Part shown: one piece after another, positions 18,101 to 26,580 of the stretch | Layout: each line of letters opens with the position of its first letter | Position numbering within the stretch: the stretch's first letter is position 1 | Origin: Cloacimonetes bacterium SCGC AAA252-N17 | Lineage (GTDB): Bacteria > Cloacimonadota > Cloacimonadia > JGIOTU-2 | Reading direction: 5' to 3' | Length of the DNA: 30,475 nt | Assembly (NCBI GenBank): GCA_000404785.1 | Contig: ASNI01000032.1 | Coordinates: forward strand, 1-30,475 | Notes under the pieces: model-generated | Seen by the model: only the letters and a program-made list of their open reading frames with translations | Databases searched by the model: none | What the model was told of the DNA's origin: nothing | Position numbers and translations under genes: made by a program

Positions 18101-19502
18101 TCCTGAAGATATACCAGCTGTAATACCCCCAAGCCAGACTGACTCTGTATGCATTCCAATTAAATTCTGCTGCCACAAAATGTTTGTTCACTGTGATGGT
18201 TTAATTACCATAACAAGCTCCGATACATATATTCCCAAAGTACAGATATTAGTATATGGGAAACCTGCACTTGACAATTATTGGAACTGGATATCTTTCC
18301 CTGCATTGGACAGAGATGCCAGCGGAAACCAGGATGCGGAAGAAGTACTTGAACCATTAGTGCCGAATGCTCATAAGCTTATTACACAAGTTGGAGATAT
18401 GATTTATGATGGAAGTTACTGGACCCATTCCAATCTCGATGACATAATAAGCACAGTGGGCTATAAACTAAAGATGTTTAATAATTATGCTTATTATCCC
18501 TTCTCGATGGTTGGTGATTCTATTTCGTTAATACCTGCAGATACTGAAATATATCTTGAAGAGGGATATAACTGGATAGGATACTGGCTTCCCCAGAGCC
18601 AAAATTTTGATGAAGCCTTTGGTATTGATAATGGTAATTTTGAGAAAGTTATTTCCATCCAAGCAGAGAATTGGTTTTTTGGTGATCCTTTTTATAACCA
18701 AATGAAAGGAGATCCATACGATCCATGGCAATCTTTTCCCCTACCAAGTTCAACAATACGACCTCTACACTATGGAAGGGGCTATATCGTTAAGATGTCG
18801 GAACCGATAGATTTAGTTTGGAACGACCCGGATGGAGGAAATACAAAGGAGGAGGGCTATGCCAAAACCGAAGCATTCTCCTTTGATGAAAAGGAAACAT
18901 ACGAAGTTATCGATGTGATAGGATTAGATGGATCTGCACAAGAAATTGGTGTGTTTAATTCCGGCGATGAATGCCTTGGCGCAGCGAAGATTGATAGTCT
19001 GGGTTCTGCTCAAATACTCGCATATACGGATACTCAAGCGAAAGAAGGAACAGAATTGCTATTCATGATATATCAAGGTAAGGGTATTAAGGAATCCAAC
19101 AACTTTTTGCTCTATGATTTTGATTTAGAAGAATTTATTGAAGCACCCCTTAAAGCAGGCATAAGGAAATATAATATTGTTCTGTTTGATTCTAACAATC
19201 CACAGCTATTGGATAAACTGATATTACAACAAAATGTCCCCAATCCCTTTAATCATAAAATGAAGAACACTTCTATCTCATTTGCTTTACCCCAGAAAGA
19301 TAATGTTAAATTGAAGATCTATAATATCAAGGGACAGCTCATAAAAACCGTAATTGACAATAAGGAAATGGATGCGGGATATTACACTGTCCAATGGAAC
19401 GGCAGAAATGAAGAAAATAAGAAGGTATGCAACGGTGTGTATCTTTATAAGATAGAAAATTCTAATTCTTCGATTATAAAAAAAATGATTATTTTAGAAT
19501 AG
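15180..19502 (+). CDS. Giant double beta-helix (pectate-lyase-like) T9SS cargo protein
   Basis: A 1440-residue exported protein with GGAG (15171-15174) before the ATG and a long-n-region signal peptide (hydrophobic 15-30, cleavage near SILYS). A first right-handed beta-helix covers about 95-400 (short turns such as CNNIEVRGCYF, NHCLIEDNIFDY). A second covers about 520-800 (LIVRNCTFQDN, YCIIENCLIKENTAY, AIIRNNIIHDNT). It ends with the GGDPRIAG...DVGAYE motif that commonly closes such helices. An ASH/choice-of-anchor-D-like domain (about 920-1030, EIDFGGV), an uncharacterised beta region beginning WNWISFP (about 1033-1230) and the type A sorting domain (about 1346-1440: NVPNPF, LKIYNIKGQL, GVYLYK) follow. 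The helix could bind or cleave polysaccharide, but I see no certain catalytic set, so enzymatic activity is unproven. It is last in the operon that begins at 13380. Confidence 0.85.
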   Translation: MSKKIIDKKNLKALQFIIIVMIMFSYSILYSDLGSISPTINARIYPDEWDRENVGYPGHLTQYNPAEEFTIQANPPAEDYDVDDEHIQYLIDNAPANMIVEIILLSGTYKCNAPIIINDPDKMIILKGDHEFKKDWDERTILEFNITTGLNPENKNCLEFKDPEFGFITHSGVEDVYIKRLDTSGNPTGTRTGDNVYMENCENCFVSGVESYYPQNHHVTMYDCNNIEVRGCYFHYAQDFDQGGSGYGVVCDNSNHCLIEDNIFDYLRHSMLVQNDSQYNVFGYNFSTGAHQENDQWYMFLAPENFSGDMVCHGHPEEEQSGPIANLFEGNKGQFMWVDNFHDANGRHNTFMRNSARKYGYFMAWFQFEQNFVNNHLKCNNWFLCNILGFPRYRLLASSYFESDSQIEYVDLFGFQWSDFLSSNIWLLLYDLSNHDTSYHDKSYYCDTVPDFIGSAFDWPFDPKNDENPAEIRYGYGDKKTKSRFDTDAVVTKYLHSSISIPDNPGCLSDWVYNYGDNGYLKIPPFAALVIEPENEDITLSFDPGFRLWIEGLLIAKGTEEDSIYFTSNSNWYGVHMIATEFSSDAPQALFEYCKFDSAVFASNTMAGGAISADICTSRREDPDLIVRNCTFQDNNGKYGGAIYFRSWDNNLTDVVERGYCIIENCLIKENTAYDDSDDYGGAGIYLTNTEAIIRNNIIHDNTCSESSFSTGGGIEIRGSSSEIPISIVNNLIYKNQAEFGSGVFLYNNEDALLFNNTIYNNIDNAEDYHEDLRIKFDDCATEPCYIAMCNNSVKKGLVTIQDSDIDYYFDYYNNHIRYNYYSTEYGIIDVYNFDSGTFVDLDGTKIDNFEGYPYYIDPNSGNFNFQFNSPLRESGISQSDFLQIDNLDINDWDLIPADDLGGDPRIAGELIDVGAYEYYEPGIYLPQKEIDFGGVPHDRAATMELVIKNIGSVDLTNIEITFADTIAEYYTIDPEDIPAVIPPSQTDSVCIPIKFCCHKMFVHCDGLITITSSDTYIPKVQILVYGKPALDNYWNWISFPALDRDASGNQDAEEVLEPLVPNAHKLITQVGDMIYDGSYWTHSNLDDIISTVGYKLKMFNNYAYYPFSMVGDSISLIPADTEIYLEEGYNWIGYWLPQSQNFDEAFGIDNGNFEKVISIQAENWFFGDPFYNQMKGDPYDPWQSFPLPSSTIRPLHYGRGYIVKMSEPIDLVWNDPDGGNTKEEGYAKTEAFSFDEKETYEVIDVIGLDGSAQEIGVFNSGDECLGAAKIDSLGSAQILAYTDTQAKEGTELLFMIYQGKGIKESNNFLLYDFDLEEFIEAPLKAGIRKYNIVLFDSNNPQLLDKLILQQNVPNPFNHKMKNTSISFALPQKDNVKLKIYNIKGQLIKTVIDNKEMDAGYYTVQWNGRNEENKKVCNGVYLYKIENSNSSIIKKMIILE

Positions 19503-19516
19503 ACATTCTAATAATA

Positions 19517-19542
19517 AGGAGGAGCTGATATCAGTTCCTTCT
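19517..19542. terminator. 26-bp imperfect palindrome after the beta-helix gene
   Basis: AGGAGGAGCTGAT (19517-19529) and ATCAGTTCCTTCT (19530-19542) pair over 13 positions with two G-U pairs. The palindrome starts 15 nt after the stop codon of the 15180 gene. It may act as a terminator-like hairpin, although no T-run follows, or be part of the repeat-rich spacer. Confidence 0.4.
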
Positions 19543-19573
19543 AGTGTAAAGTAAAGCTTCGATTGGAAGTGGT

Positions 19574-19699
19574 AATTGAATTTTGACATTCCTTATATTG
19601 CCTTCTCCTCAACTAGGAGAAGATTAGTTTACACCGTGAAATCAGCTTGCTGAATATTTCACCGGGGGATGAGGTTTCAAACTTTGTTAAAATTCAATT
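19574..19699. repeat. MITE-like palindromic element with terminal inverted repeats
   Basis: AATTGAATTTT (19574-19584) is the exact reverse complement of AAAATTCAATT (19689-19699), and the match extends inward as GAC/GTT with one mismatch. Between these ends lie two hairpins: CTTCTCCT/AGGAGAAG (19602-19609 and 19615-19622, 5-nt loop), and GTGAAAT/ATTTCAC (19636-19642 and 19656-19662) with CAGC/GCTG inside. TA occurs at both outer borders. The ~126-bp size, terminal repeats and lack of ORF fit a miniature inverted-repeat element, but copy number is unknown. The spacer 19503-19748 holds nothing else that I recognise apart from the start of the next gene's upstream region. Confidence 0.45.
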
Positions 19700-19748
19700 T
19701 ACGTCATTTCACAATTGACTTATCATTAGATCTCTATATGAGGTTAAG

Positions 19749-22034
19749 ATGAATAGATTTATTATAATATCTTTCTTCCTTTTTTTACATATAATATTAA
19801 TAGCAACAACCCACACCATCTCTTTGGACGGAACTGGAGATTTTACCGAGATACAGGAAGGGATAAATGCTTCAATAGATGGTGATACTGTTTTAGTGTA
19901 TCCAGGAACCTATTATGAAAATATAAACTTCAATGGTAAGAATATTACTGTAGCGAGTCTATACATTACCACACAGATCGATTCTTTTATCAGAACGACA
20001 ATAATTGACGGGAACCATAACGGAAGTGTGGTGAAAATTGTAAATGGTGAAAATTCTTCAACTCGTTTGTGTGGATTTACTATACAAAATGGAACAGGAA
20101 CCTTAGATCAATGGGAAATAATTGCAGGTGGTGGAATTTTTTTATATAATAGTAGTGTAAACTTACAAAGTTGTATTATTCAAAATAATATTGCTACGAG
20201 GGGTGGAGGTATTAGAATTGAATTGAGAAATAGTAATTTTTCTCTTAATATTGAAGATGTCACAATAAGATATAATCATGCTTATCAGTCTGGTGGTGGG
20301 ATTTCTATAACTTCAGAATCAACTGTAAATTTCAGCCAGCAAAACCTATGTAATATATATTATAATACCGCCGGCAGCGGAAATGAAGTGGCACATCATG
20401 CATTTGATGAGGATCCAATTCATGTTTTTGTAGATACATTCACAGTATTAGAACCGGATGAATTTTTCTTTTCTAGTTTTGTTGGCTCAATACTGGAATG
20501 CCAGCAAGCAAAGGTTATTCCGCAGAATCAAGATCTTTATGTATCTAAGGATGGTGATAATAATAATTCAGGATTGAGTGAAGACGATCCCCTTAAGAAC
20601 ATATATATGGCGCTCATAAAGATCGCTTCGGATAGTCTTCACCCGAACACAATACATATATCTGAAGGAACCTATTCTCCGTCAGTGACCGGTGAAAAAT
20701 ATCCTCTTAACTTAAGAAGCTATATTACCTTTGAGGGTGACGGAAAAGAACAAACCACTTTAGATGCCGAGGAATTATCCTGTGCTTTTTATGATTTTGA
20801 TTACCAGAGAAATTATAAAATTCGTGATATGAGAGTTATTAATGGAAAAAAAATATCTGGGGGAGCGATTAATTTCTTTCAACCACGAGGAGCAGTCATA
20901 GAAAATGTTAGATTTGAAAATAATATAAGTCCGGAAGGATATGGACGTTCTGTCATTTCATCATCTTACCTGAGCGCTTTCATTCTTGATTCCACAAGTG
21001 TTGTAATGAAGAATGTTGAAGTGATAAACAATATCGGAGGGAAAGCAATTGGCTTGGGACCATTTGAAGGTTGCAGAATTGAAAATACAATAATTAAAGG
21101 AAACACTCCAAATTATTCGTCCGATGATTGGCAGGGTAGTGGATTAATAATCGGAGGGCATTCACATTATGAGGACAGATGGTTTGCTGAGGTCGTTAAT
21201 ACGGAAATAACCGAGAATGTAAACGCGACAACCGAGTGGCCCAATGCTGCTTCAGCTTTGTATGTAACGAATAGACAAAATGCATTATTCGTGAATTGCA
21301 CAATCGGTAATAATACAGCACCAAATAGTGGTGAAGGGGTGAGTATCAGCAATGGCTCAAATGTTGGTTTTTACAACTGTATTCTTTACGGTGATGATCC
21401 CGAAGAGATGTTTGTGGACGGAAGAACGCGTCCAAATACGTTAACTATTCAAAACACTTTATTGGAGGGTGGGCAATGGGATATTACCGTGTATGGAACA
21501 AATACTCTAAACTGGCTCGATGGCAACATTGATACCAATCCTATGTGGGAAGGTATCGGAGAATATCCCTATTATCTTTCAACCGGTTCTCCCTGTATCG
21601 ATGCAGGAACCCTGGATTTACCGGATAGCATCGAGATGCCATTATACGACCTTGCGGGTAACCCACGCATTTATGGGGATATGATAGACATGGGCGCCTA
21701 CGAATGGCAGGGATACGGAATAGATGATGACCCGCATTTACCAGATGAGATAATTACATTTAAGAATAGCCCTAATCCATTCAAGGAATATACAAAGATT
21801 GTTTGCAGTATAAGAGATGTTTTAGAATTTTCAAAAATAAATATAAGCATATATAATTCAAAGGGACAATTGATCAGAACTTTTACAGATAATAATTATG
21901 ATTTTTCACCTTACACAGAGATTTATTGGGACGGAGCAGATGAACAGGGGAAGCAAGTTGCATCGGGTACATATTTCTATAAAATGGAGTATGATGGGAA
22001 TGCGGTGGTGAGGAAGATGGTACGGCTACGCTAA
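19749..22034 (+). CDS. Beta-helix repeat T9SS cargo protein
   Basis: A 761-residue exported protein. GAGG lies 5 nt before ATG 19749 and the signal peptide (MNRFIIISFFLFLHIILIATT) is clear. The N-terminal region (about 22-220) opens with the typical beta-helix entry GTGDFTEIQEGINASIDGDTV and VYPGTYYENI, followed by IDG and GFTIQNG turns. A second, DUF1565-like helix starts near residue 261 (DLYVSKDGDNNNSG) and runs to about 630 with repeated VIENVRFENN, VVNTEITEN and LFVNCTIGNN turns. It closes with AGNPRIYGDMIDMGAYE, as in the 15180 gene. The type A sorting domain (about 670-761) has NSPNPF, ISIYNSKGQL, WDGAD and GTYFYK. Probable role: a surface adhesin or polysaccharide-active protein; no catalytic residues can be assigned. 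The last codons (CGGCTACGC) merge into repeat-like intergenic DNA. Confidence 0.85.
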   Translation: MNRFIIISFFLFLHIILIATTHTISLDGTGDFTEIQEGINASIDGDTVLVYPGTYYENINFNGKNITVASLYITTQIDSFIRTTIIDGNHNGSVVKIVNGENSSTRLCGFTIQNGTGTLDQWEIIAGGGIFLYNSSVNLQSCIIQNNIATRGGGIRIELRNSNFSLNIEDVTIRYNHAYQSGGGISITSESTVNFSQQNLCNIYYNTAGSGNEVAHHAFDEDPIHVFVDTFTVLEPDEFFFSSFVGSILECQQAKVIPQNQDLYVSKDGDNNNSGLSEDDPLKNIYMALIKIASDSLHPNTIHISEGTYSPSVTGEKYPLNLRSYITFEGDGKEQTTLDAEELSCAFYDFDYQRNYKIRDMRVINGKKISGGAINFFQPRGAVIENVRFENNISPEGYGRSVISSSYLSAFILDSTSVVMKNVEVINNIGGKAIGLGPFEGCRIENTIIKGNTPNYSSDDWQGSGLIIGGHSHYEDRWFAEVVNTEITENVNATTEWPNAASALYVTNRQNALFVNCTIGNNTAPNSGEGVSISNGSNVGFYNCILYGDDPEEMFVDGRTRPNTLTIQNTLLEGGQWDITVYGTNTLNWLDGNIDTNPMWEGIGEYPYYLSTGSPCIDAGTLDLPDSIEMPLYDLAGNPRIYGDMIDMGAYEWQGYGIDDDPHLPDEIITFKNSPNPFKEYTKIVCSIRDVLEFSKINISIYNSKGQLIRTFTDNNYDFSPYTEIYWDGADEQGKQVASGTYFYKMEYDGNAVVRKMVRLR

Positions 22035-22187
22035 AGCTTCCTCCTTCGCTGCACTCCGGCGTGATAAAACTGCGTAACAGACTGAGAAAGATCGAAAAAA
22101 AATATATTAACAAAAATTAAGAGAAAAAGTTTACACTAATTACCCATCAAAATAAAAGAGAATTATATTTCAAAAATAGGAATGACT

Positions 22188-24902
22188 ATGAAAAAATGTT
22201 TAGTGTTAATCATATTATGTTTGATTTTTTCCTCACACCTTTTTGCTTGGAGATCTCAGGAAATGGAAGTAAGAGTATTTCTGAATTCACAGCAAGATTA
22301 TCAAACATTGCATGCCCTCAAACTGAACGGTGATGTGTATCCTAACGGAGAAGCTTTATTGTATGTAATTCCATCCGAATTGGAAATATTAAAATCCACT
22401 GAGCTTAAATATAAGATCGAACGTGAAGACCTGAATGAATTTTCCGGGAAGTTCTGGCAATCGATGGACACTACCAGGGAAGCATATCATACTTATGCAG
22501 AAATTGTAGCTCTGGCAGACAGTCTGGCAACTACCTTTCCCGACATCTGTGAAAAGCACTTATTTGGCAGTTCCGTACAAGGCAGGGAGCTGGGTGCTCT
22601 CAAGATCAGCGATAATGTTTCTATGGATGAGAATGAAACAGAAGTAATGTTCGACGGCGGTATTCATGGTGATGAGATCGGATGTTCTGAAAATTGTATT
22701 CGCTTTGCCCGTGACCTGTGCCGTGATTATAGTACGGATCCATACATTGCTAATCTTATAGATAATCGCGAAATATGGATTTATTACATGGTAAATCCTG
22801 ACGGTCGTGTGATGGATCAGCGTTATAATACTAACGGTGTAGATCTTAATCGTGATGCAGGTTATATGTGGGATGGCTGGGGAGGAAGCAGTGGTACATT
22901 TTCGCAAGTAGAATCAAAAGCATTGAGAGACGCAACTTATAGCAGACAGTTCGTGGTGCATACTACCTATCATAGTGGAACAGAATACATCTCCTGCCCC
23001 TGGAGTTATCGCTCAGACCAATGTCCTGATTTCGATCATATTATTCAACTTGCAGGTGTATATTCATCTAATTCCGGTTATACAAATCTTGAATACGGAC
23101 AGGGCTGTACAGGTATGTATCCAATTAATGGTAGTACAAAAGATACAAATTACGGCTCTGCCGGTGCGATCAGTTGGTCGATGGAAATTTCTTATTCTAA
23201 GCATCCACCCACATCACAGATCCAGACATATTATCAATATAATGTTCCGGCAATGCTGGCAATTATTGAATACGCTGGTTATGGATTAGAAGGAGTTGTA
23301 ACCGATATTAACACCAGCGAGCCGATTGCAGCAACAGTTTTTATTAACAACTATTTTCCATGCTATACAGATCCTGCATTTGGTGATTATCATAAATATG
23401 TTTTACCTGGCACTTACGATATTACGATCGTTGCCAATGGCTATGAAACTCAGACAATAAACAATGTTATAGCTACAGCAAATAATGCTACAGCTACAGA
23501 TTTCCAGCTACAACCTTCTGATGAAGATACATTTTATGGTTTTAAATTCTCTGCAAGCCAGATACCGGATAACAACACAGGGGATGAAGGAAACACCCCT
23601 GCATCTCTTGGCGAACCGGATAATATAAACTACTCCATTGGAAAAAATGGGTGGTGTATCATCGATATGCAGTATCCAATTGTTGATGGCGCCTATAATG
23701 ATTTTACTGTTTATGAAGGGGACATTTCACCAGAAGGATTTGACTGCTATGTAAGTAATTCTATGGATGGTCCCTTCTATTTAGTTGGCTCGGGTTTAGG
23801 AACTACAGAATTTGATCTCAGCGGTTCAGGACTTGCAGAAGCACAGTTTATAAAAATAGTCGATGACGGAGATGGTACTCAAACAGCACCCGATGCCGGT
23901 TTTGATCTCGATGCGATTTCCACCGAATTTATTCAAGGAGCTAATCTTGTCATAGATAACTACTATATTGATGATTCTGCTACAGGCAATAATGATGGAG
24001 TGCTCGATCCGGGAGAAGAAGCTGATCTTTATATAATTATCAGGAACAACGGAACCGAGACTGCTTTGAATATCATTTCTTTGCTCAGTTGTACTGATCA
24101 GTTCATTAATGTGATCGGTGAACTGGAGCCCTATGACAATATCGAACCTGGTGAGATGGACACATCATATGTGACCATTGCAGCTTCTGCAGGTACACCG
24201 AATGGGCATCCTGCTCACTTTTCACTTGATCTGCATTGCAATAATAATGCATTTTCAGGTATTTATGATATCACAATAAACATCGGCTCTATGCCATGCG
24301 AAGATTTTGAGACAGGGGATTTCACTGCTTTCAATTGGCAATTTGGGGGCAGTCTAGATTGGACAATTGATTCTAATAATGCTTTTGAAGGACTATATTG
24401 TGCTCGATCCGGTGCGATCGGTCACAACCAAACTACTGAAATGTATGTTACTATGGATGTGAGCAGCGGGCAGATATCATTTTATAGAAAAGTCTCCTCA
24501 GAAAATAATTATGATTTCCTGCAATTCTATATTGATGGAGCAATGCAGGGACAATGGGCGGGACAAATGGGTTGGTCTCAAGAATCCTTTTCAGTAACAA
24601 GTGGTACTCATGCTTTCAAATGGGTGTATGATAAAGATGGTAATACAACAGGCGGAAGCGACTGTGTGTGGATCGATGAAATATATTTTCCTGCACCAAA
24701 TCCAATTTATCCGATTTTGTATCTTGCACCCACAATGATAGATTTTGGGCAGGTATTTATTGGTGCTGATTCCACTGCACAATTTGAAATAGAAAATGTT
24801 GGTGGAGGTACATTGACTGGAACTATCACAACTCCGGATTGTTTTACAGTCATGGAATCAGGTGGTACTACTCCTGTGGCATACGTTCATGTCGTAAGAT
24901 AG
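22188..24902 (+). CDS. M14 zinc carboxypeptidase, 3' truncated at an IS1182 junction (no T9SS domain)
   Basis: Start chosen at ATG 22188 (MKKCLVLIIL), because AGGA at 22178-22181 is correctly spaced for it and touches the ATG at 22182. The signal peptide ends near LFA-W (20-21) and is followed by a propeptide-like region to about 95. The M14 domain (about 96-360) keeps the zinc motif H160-G-D-E163, N221-R, H262 in TYHSG and the general-base E333 in SWSMEIS. Next are a carboxypeptidase-regulatory domain (366-443), a jelly-roll-like region (446-583), a CARDB-like domain (584-700), a MAM-like domain (703-838) and the beginning of an ASH domain (from 844, DFGQVFIG). That domain stops abruptly: the last ~12 residues and the TAG come from IS sequence. 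The sorting domain found in the six other exported multidomain proteins is missing, and it is not found beyond the IS either. The enzyme could fold but is probably mislocalised; it may be a decaying gene. Confidence 0.85.
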   Translation: MKKCLVLIILCLIFSSHLFAWRSQEMEVRVFLNSQQDYQTLHALKLNGDVYPNGEALLYVIPSELEILKSTELKYKIEREDLNEFSGKFWQSMDTTREAYHTYAEIVALADSLATTFPDICEKHLFGSSVQGRELGALKISDNVSMDENETEVMFDGGIHGDEIGCSENCIRFARDLCRDYSTDPYIANLIDNREIWIYYMVNPDGRVMDQRYNTNGVDLNRDAGYMWDGWGGSSGTFSQVESKALRDATYSRQFVVHTTYHSGTEYISCPWSYRSDQCPDFDHIIQLAGVYSSNSGYTNLEYGQGCTGMYPINGSTKDTNYGSAGAISWSMEISYSKHPPTSQIQTYYQYNVPAMLAIIEYAGYGLEGVVTDINTSEPIAATVFINNYFPCYTDPAFGDYHKYVLPGTYDITIVANGYETQTINNVIATANNATATDFQLQPSDEDTFYGFKFSASQIPDNNTGDEGNTPASLGEPDNINYSIGKNGWCIIDMQYPIVDGAYNDFTVYEGDISPEGFDCYVSNSMDGPFYLVGSGLGTTEFDLSGSGLAEAQFIKIVDDGDGTQTAPDAGFDLDAISTEFIQGANLVIDNYYIDDSATGNNDGVLDPGEEADLYIIIRNNGTETALNIISLLSCTDQFINVIGELEPYDNIEPGEMDTSYVTIAASAGTPNGHPAHFSLDLHCNNNAFSGIYDITINIGSMPCEDFETGDFTAFNWQFGGSLDWTIDSNNAFEGLYCARSGAIGHNQTTEMYVTMDVSSGQISFYRKVSSENNYDFLQFYIDGAMQGQWAGQMGWSQESFSVTSGTHAFKWVYDKDGNTTGGSDCVWIDEIYFPAPNPIYPILYLAPTMIDFGQVFIGADSTAQFEIENVGGGTLTGTITTPDCFTVMESGGTTPVAYVHVVR

Positions 24903-26320
24903 CGAGACAGTTATGCGAGAATATACACTACATGTGGTTAAGCGGGATGCAATATCCTGATTTTCGTACGATAAACAGATACCGTAGCGTTTACTTCAAA
25001 GATATACTGGAGGAAGTATTTTCTTCAGTAATTCAATTTTTGCTTGAGAAGGGATTAGTTGAATACAAGACGGTATTTGTAGATGGGACGAAGATTTCTG
25101 CAGATGCGAACAAGCATAAGATAGTATGGGACAAGAATGTACAGCGATACAAGAATCAGCTCCAGGAGCGTACACGGGGTTTGTTTGAAGAGATAGATGC
25201 GTTGAATGAAGCAGAGGACGAGCGTTATGGTTCATTTGATCTTCCTGAGTGTGGAGAGCAGAGTGCTCTCAGCAGTGATGATCTCCATGGTGTTGCTGAT
25301 TCTTTGTCAGAGGCATTTTCCCGTGATGGCAAGAAGTGTCGGAGCGAGACAGATAAGCAGTTACGTAAGGCATCGAGGCAGTTAAAAAAGGATGCAGAGC
25401 AGCTGGCAGGATATGAAGAGCAAGAGAGGCAATTGGGAGATCGTAATTCCTATTCAAAGACGGATCCTGATGCAACAGCTATGCGGATGAAAAGCGATGA
25501 ACTTCGCCCTGGATATAATGTGCAGGTAATGTCTGAGAATGGTTTTATTGTTGGGGCTTCAGTATCTCAGAATGCTAATGACGGCACTTCCTTTATTCCC
25601 AGGATGGAGGAAATGGAGAGTGCATTGCTTCCTCAACCTGAGGAGATAGTTGCAGATGCCGGTTATGGTCATGAGGAGGTATATGAATATCTTGAAAATC
25701 GCTCTATCGATTCTTATATAAAATATCCCAGTTATCATGCAGAGAAGAGTAAACGCAGTAAATATAAATTTCATTATTCACGCTTTGGTTATGATAAAAC
25801 GAATGATGTATTTATATGTCCACTCGGTCGACAACTCTATTTTATCGAGGAGAGAGAAGCGAGGAATAAATCTGGTTTTTTAGTACAGCAAAGAGAGTAT
25901 CAATGTTCTGCATGTAGTGATTGTCCTTATAAAAGTCAGTGTACGAATAGCTCTGTTGGTCGGACATTAACAGTGAACATGAATCTTCGGAGACATCAGC
26001 AGAAAGCACGGGACAATCTTGAGGGGTCATACGGTGAGAGTTTGAGGAAACGGCGAGGTCATGAGATAGAGACTGTATTTGGAGATTGGAAGCATAATCT
26101 CAAATTTCAGAGGTTTCAGTTACGTGGATTAGATAAAGTACGTGCCGAACTGTTCTTTCATAGTCTCGCTTACAATATGCGAAAGATTATGAAGGCATGG
26201 AAGTCTTTTTATCCCGATCTTTATCGCTTTTTGGCACATATTTACCGTCTCCTGACGCAAAAAATAGCTTTGATGATATTACTTTCTCCCAATTCCAATA
26301 AATCCTCAATTTATGTGTGA
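24866..26320 (+). pseudogene. IS1182-family transposase, N-terminally truncated
   Basis: The conserved block begins YSCGIRSCRKIARQL, followed by ENIHYMWLSGMQ and PDFRTINRYRS, which are hallmark motifs of the IS1182 DUF772 region. They should be preceded by some 75 residues that are absent. The DDE core is visible: VFVDGTKISADANK carries the first Asp, IVADAGYGHEEVYEYL the second, and RRGHEIETVFGDWKHNLKF the Glu region. A CSACSDCPYKSQC cysteine cluster lies between the last two. The frame can be read from a TTG at 24839, but those first codons are protease-gene DNA in another frame. Without the N-terminal DNA-binding part and the left terminus, the copy is very probably inactive. Confidence 0.88.
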
Positions 26321-26367
26321 AAGTACATGATTTACTCGCCTATAATAAGTGGTTGTGAGACAGCCCC
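24866..26367 (+). mobile_element. IS1182-family insertion sequence, left end deleted
   Basis: The right end is visible as GTGGTTGTGAGACAGCCCC (26349-26367), the GGGGCTGTCTCA-type terminus common in this family, 28 nt after the transposase stop. No matching left terminus is present upstream, and homology starts abruptly inside the transposase at about 24866. The left boundary is estimated to within roughly 15 nt. About 75 codons of transposase plus the left terminal repeat are missing. The missing ends of both this element and the preceding protease gene point to an IS-mediated adjacent deletion or an assembly join. Confidence 0.8.
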
Positions 26368-26399
26368 ATTCAAAGGTGTTAGTCACACTTTTAATAAAT

Positions 26400-26520
26400 A
26401 GATTCTTCGCGGAGTTTATACTGAGCAAAACGAATGTGCTCAAGAATGACAGACTTTATAAATTATTGTCACTCTGAGCTTACCTGAAGCACGAAGTGCA
26501 AAGGTATAGTCGAAGAGTCT
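26400..26520. repeat. Inverted pair of dispersed intergenic repeats
   Basis: The right-hand copy begins TGTCACTCTGAGC (26467) and ends CGAAGAGTCT (26520). The left-hand copy is its diverged inverse, beginning AGATTCTTCG (26400) and ending GCTCAAGAATGACA (to about 26451). They resemble the widespread TGTCATTCTGAGC...GAAGAATCT intergenic repeat. The two arms could fold into a long hairpin between the convergent IS1182 element and kinase gene and might terminate both. Nothing else is seen in 26368-26580. Confidence 0.6.
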
Positions 26521-26580
26521 AATTACTGTGCTTATTTTTACCGGCGAGATAAAGCAGTCTCTATCCAGTAAAATAACCTT

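Noticed and set aside
24839..24865. TTG 24839 as the transposase start
   Set aside because: These codons are carboxypeptidase DNA read in another frame; transposase similarity begins only at YSCGIRSCRK.
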